A stretch of DNA of 6,486 nt, from positions 1 to 6,486 of the forward strand of contig CAAFVA010000091.1 of assembly GCA_900766325.1 (NCBI GenBank), in the 5' to 3' direction. The position numbers and the translations under genes were made by a program. The notes under the pieces are model-generated. The model worked only from the letters and a program-made list of their open reading frames with translations, searched no databases and was not told the origin of the DNA. This document shows, piece after piece, positions 5,677-6,486 of the stretch; the stretch's first letter is position 1, and each line of letters starts with the position of its first letter. This stretch comes from Bacilli bacterium (GTDB taxonomy: Bacteria > Bacillota_I > Bacilli_A > RF39 > UBA660).

Positions 5677-6486
5677 TTGCATGTGCTGAAAGAAAGTATA
5701 GATATAAAAAGCATGATATATGAAGTACGTGGCATACAAGTCATGTTAGATAGTGATTTGGCACATTTATATGGTTGTGCAAATGGAACTAAAGACATAA
5801 ATAAAGCGGTTAAAAGAAATATAGAAAGATTTCCGTCTAATTTTTATTTTCAGTTGACTAAGGATGAGTATCTAAACTTGAAGTTCCAAATTGGAACTTC
5901 AAATAATAATCTTCATGGTGGAGTAAGGAAGTTACCATACGTATTTACAGAGCAGGGCGTTGCAATGTTATCAAGCGTACTTAGAACTAAGAGTGCTGCA
6001 AGGGTGAGTGTAAACATAATGAATGCCTTTGTTTATATGAGAAAGTTTATTAATGAAAATAAGGGTATTTTTAGAAGAATGATAAACGTTGAAAATATAG
6101 AAAGCACTTTAAAAGAACACGATAAAAACTTCGAAATAATATTTGATAAGTTTGAAAGAAAAGAAGACTTAAAAAGTAAGCTGTTTTTTAACGGAGAAAT
6201 ATATGATGCATATAGTCTTTTGGTAGATATAATAAGTAAAGCTAATAAAGAAATCATAGTAATAGATAGTTATGTAGATAAAGTAACGCTTGATATTTTA
6301 TCTAAAAAGAAAGTAAATGTAACAGTACTATTAATAACGGACGAAAATAAAAACAGACTAACAGATACTGACATAAATAAGTTTAATGGTGAATATCCCA
6401 AGTTAAAAATAAAATATACTAATATCTTTCATGATAGATTTATTATTATAGATAACAAAGAATTATACCATTTAGGAGCATCATTA
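5677..6486 (+). CDS. ORF6N-domain DNA-binding protein with C-terminal PLD-like domain (partial, runs off right edge)
   Basis: The reading frame is open from the start codon to the end of the window (270 codons) and lacks its stop. Residues about 13-115 are an ORF6N domain, a DNA-binding module common in phage and accessory genes: MIYEVRGIQVMLDSDLAHLYG, then AVKRNIERFPSNFYFQLT, then RKLPYVFTEQGVAMLSSVL. A helical, charged linker follows (about 118-160), probably a coiled coil. From about 163 (FFNGEIYDAYSLLVDII) the chain resembles the phospholipase-D-like tail found on many ORF6N proteins, with HDRFIIID (252-259) and LGAS (266-269). The HKD lysine is Arg254, so enzymatic action is uncertain. 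TTG 5677 is chosen from the Shine-Dalgarno; ATG 5713 would drop 12 residues. Likely role: transcription regulator or antirepressor-like factor, by inference. A few C-terminal residues probably lie past the edge. Confidence 0.85.
   Translation, partial: MHVLKESIDIKSMIYEVRGIQVMLDSDLAHLYGCANGTKDINKAVKRNIERFPSNFYFQLTKDEYLNLKFQIGTSNNNLHGGVRKLPYVFTEQGVAMLSSVLRTKSAARVSVNIMNAFVYMRKFINENKGIFRRMINVENIESTLKEHDKNFEIIFDKFERKEDLKSKLFFNGEIYDAYSLLVDIISKANKEIIVIDSYVDKVTLDILSKKKVNVTVLLITDENKNRLTDTDINKFNGEYPKLKIKYTNIFHDRFIIIDNKELYHLGASL
5878..5902. repeat. Perfect 12-base inverted repeat inside the ORF6N reading frame
   Basis: TTGAAGTTCCAA (5878-5889) and TTGGAACTTCAA (5891-5902) are exact inverted copies around a single central A. 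The 25-base element lies in the ORF6N domain, encodes LKFQIGTS (residues 68-75 counted from TTG 5677), and keeps the frame open. With a one-base centre it is better suited to a dimeric protein-binding site or a cruciform than to an RNA hairpin with a normal loop. Confidence 0.8.

Noticed and set aside
5489..5689. Plus-strand 66-codon frame with a Cys-rich end, overlapping the glycosylase end and the gap
   Set aside because: Its first third is out of frame within the conserved glycosylase C-terminus. The Cys-rich tail simply translates the next gene's ribosome binding site, and no Shine-Dalgarno precedes its ATG.
6033..6257. Minus-strand hydrophobic 74-codon frame opposite the ORF6N gene
   Set aside because: The apparent hydrophobicity comes from reading the A-rich, Lys/Glu-rich linker on the opposite strand.

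Overview
This is an AT-rich window (roughly 30% G+C by eye) with strong AGGAGG-type ribosome binding sites, dense gene packing and overlapping start/stop codons. That points to a low-GC Firmicute, plausibly one of the small-genome gut Bacilli or Mollicutes-like lineages. TGA is used as a stop (the phosphatase and the glycosylase both end in TGA) and Trp is TGG, so the standard bacterial code applies and not the Mycoplasma code. The taxonomic placement is inference from protein style and composition only.

Layout: (1) At the left edge, the first 58 bases hold the start of a minus-strand gene for a membrane-anchored or exported protein. A short divergent regulatory region (59-151) separates it from the plus-strand genes. 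(2) A tight four-gene plus-strand block follows: a TtcA-type PP-loop tRNA thiolation protein, a small protein with a DnaQ-like exonuclease fold but eroded catalytic residues, a metallo-beta-lactamase-fold hydrolase of the glyoxalase II/YqgX type, and the gluconeogenesis/cell-wall factor YvcK (GlmR). It ends in a convincing rho-independent terminator at 2922-2946. (3) A second block contains a Rel/SpoT-like protein with an intact HD hydrolase domain but an eroded synthetase domain and no C-terminal regulatory region, a PAP2 membrane phosphatase, and an OGG1-type 8-oxoguanine DNA glycosylase. All three overlap or nearly overlap. (4) After a short non-coding gap with inverted repeats, a gene for an ORF6N-domain protein with a C-terminal phospholipase-D-like domain starts at a non-ATG codon and runs off the right edge.

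Most genes are housekeeping: tRNA modification, nucleotide-alarmone turnover, cell-envelope lipid phosphate metabolism, oxidative DNA repair and carbon/cell-wall control. The ORF6N gene is the only accessory-looking (phage or mobile-DNA style) element.

I see no CRISPR array, transposon, tRNA or rRNA, and no clear evidence of an undescribed multi-gene system. The items most worth a second look are the two apparent pseudoenzymes (the DnaQ-fold protein and the Rel synthetase domain), the 25-base near-perfect palindrome inside the ORF6N reading frame, and the placement of yvcK away from its usual rapZ/whiA partners.
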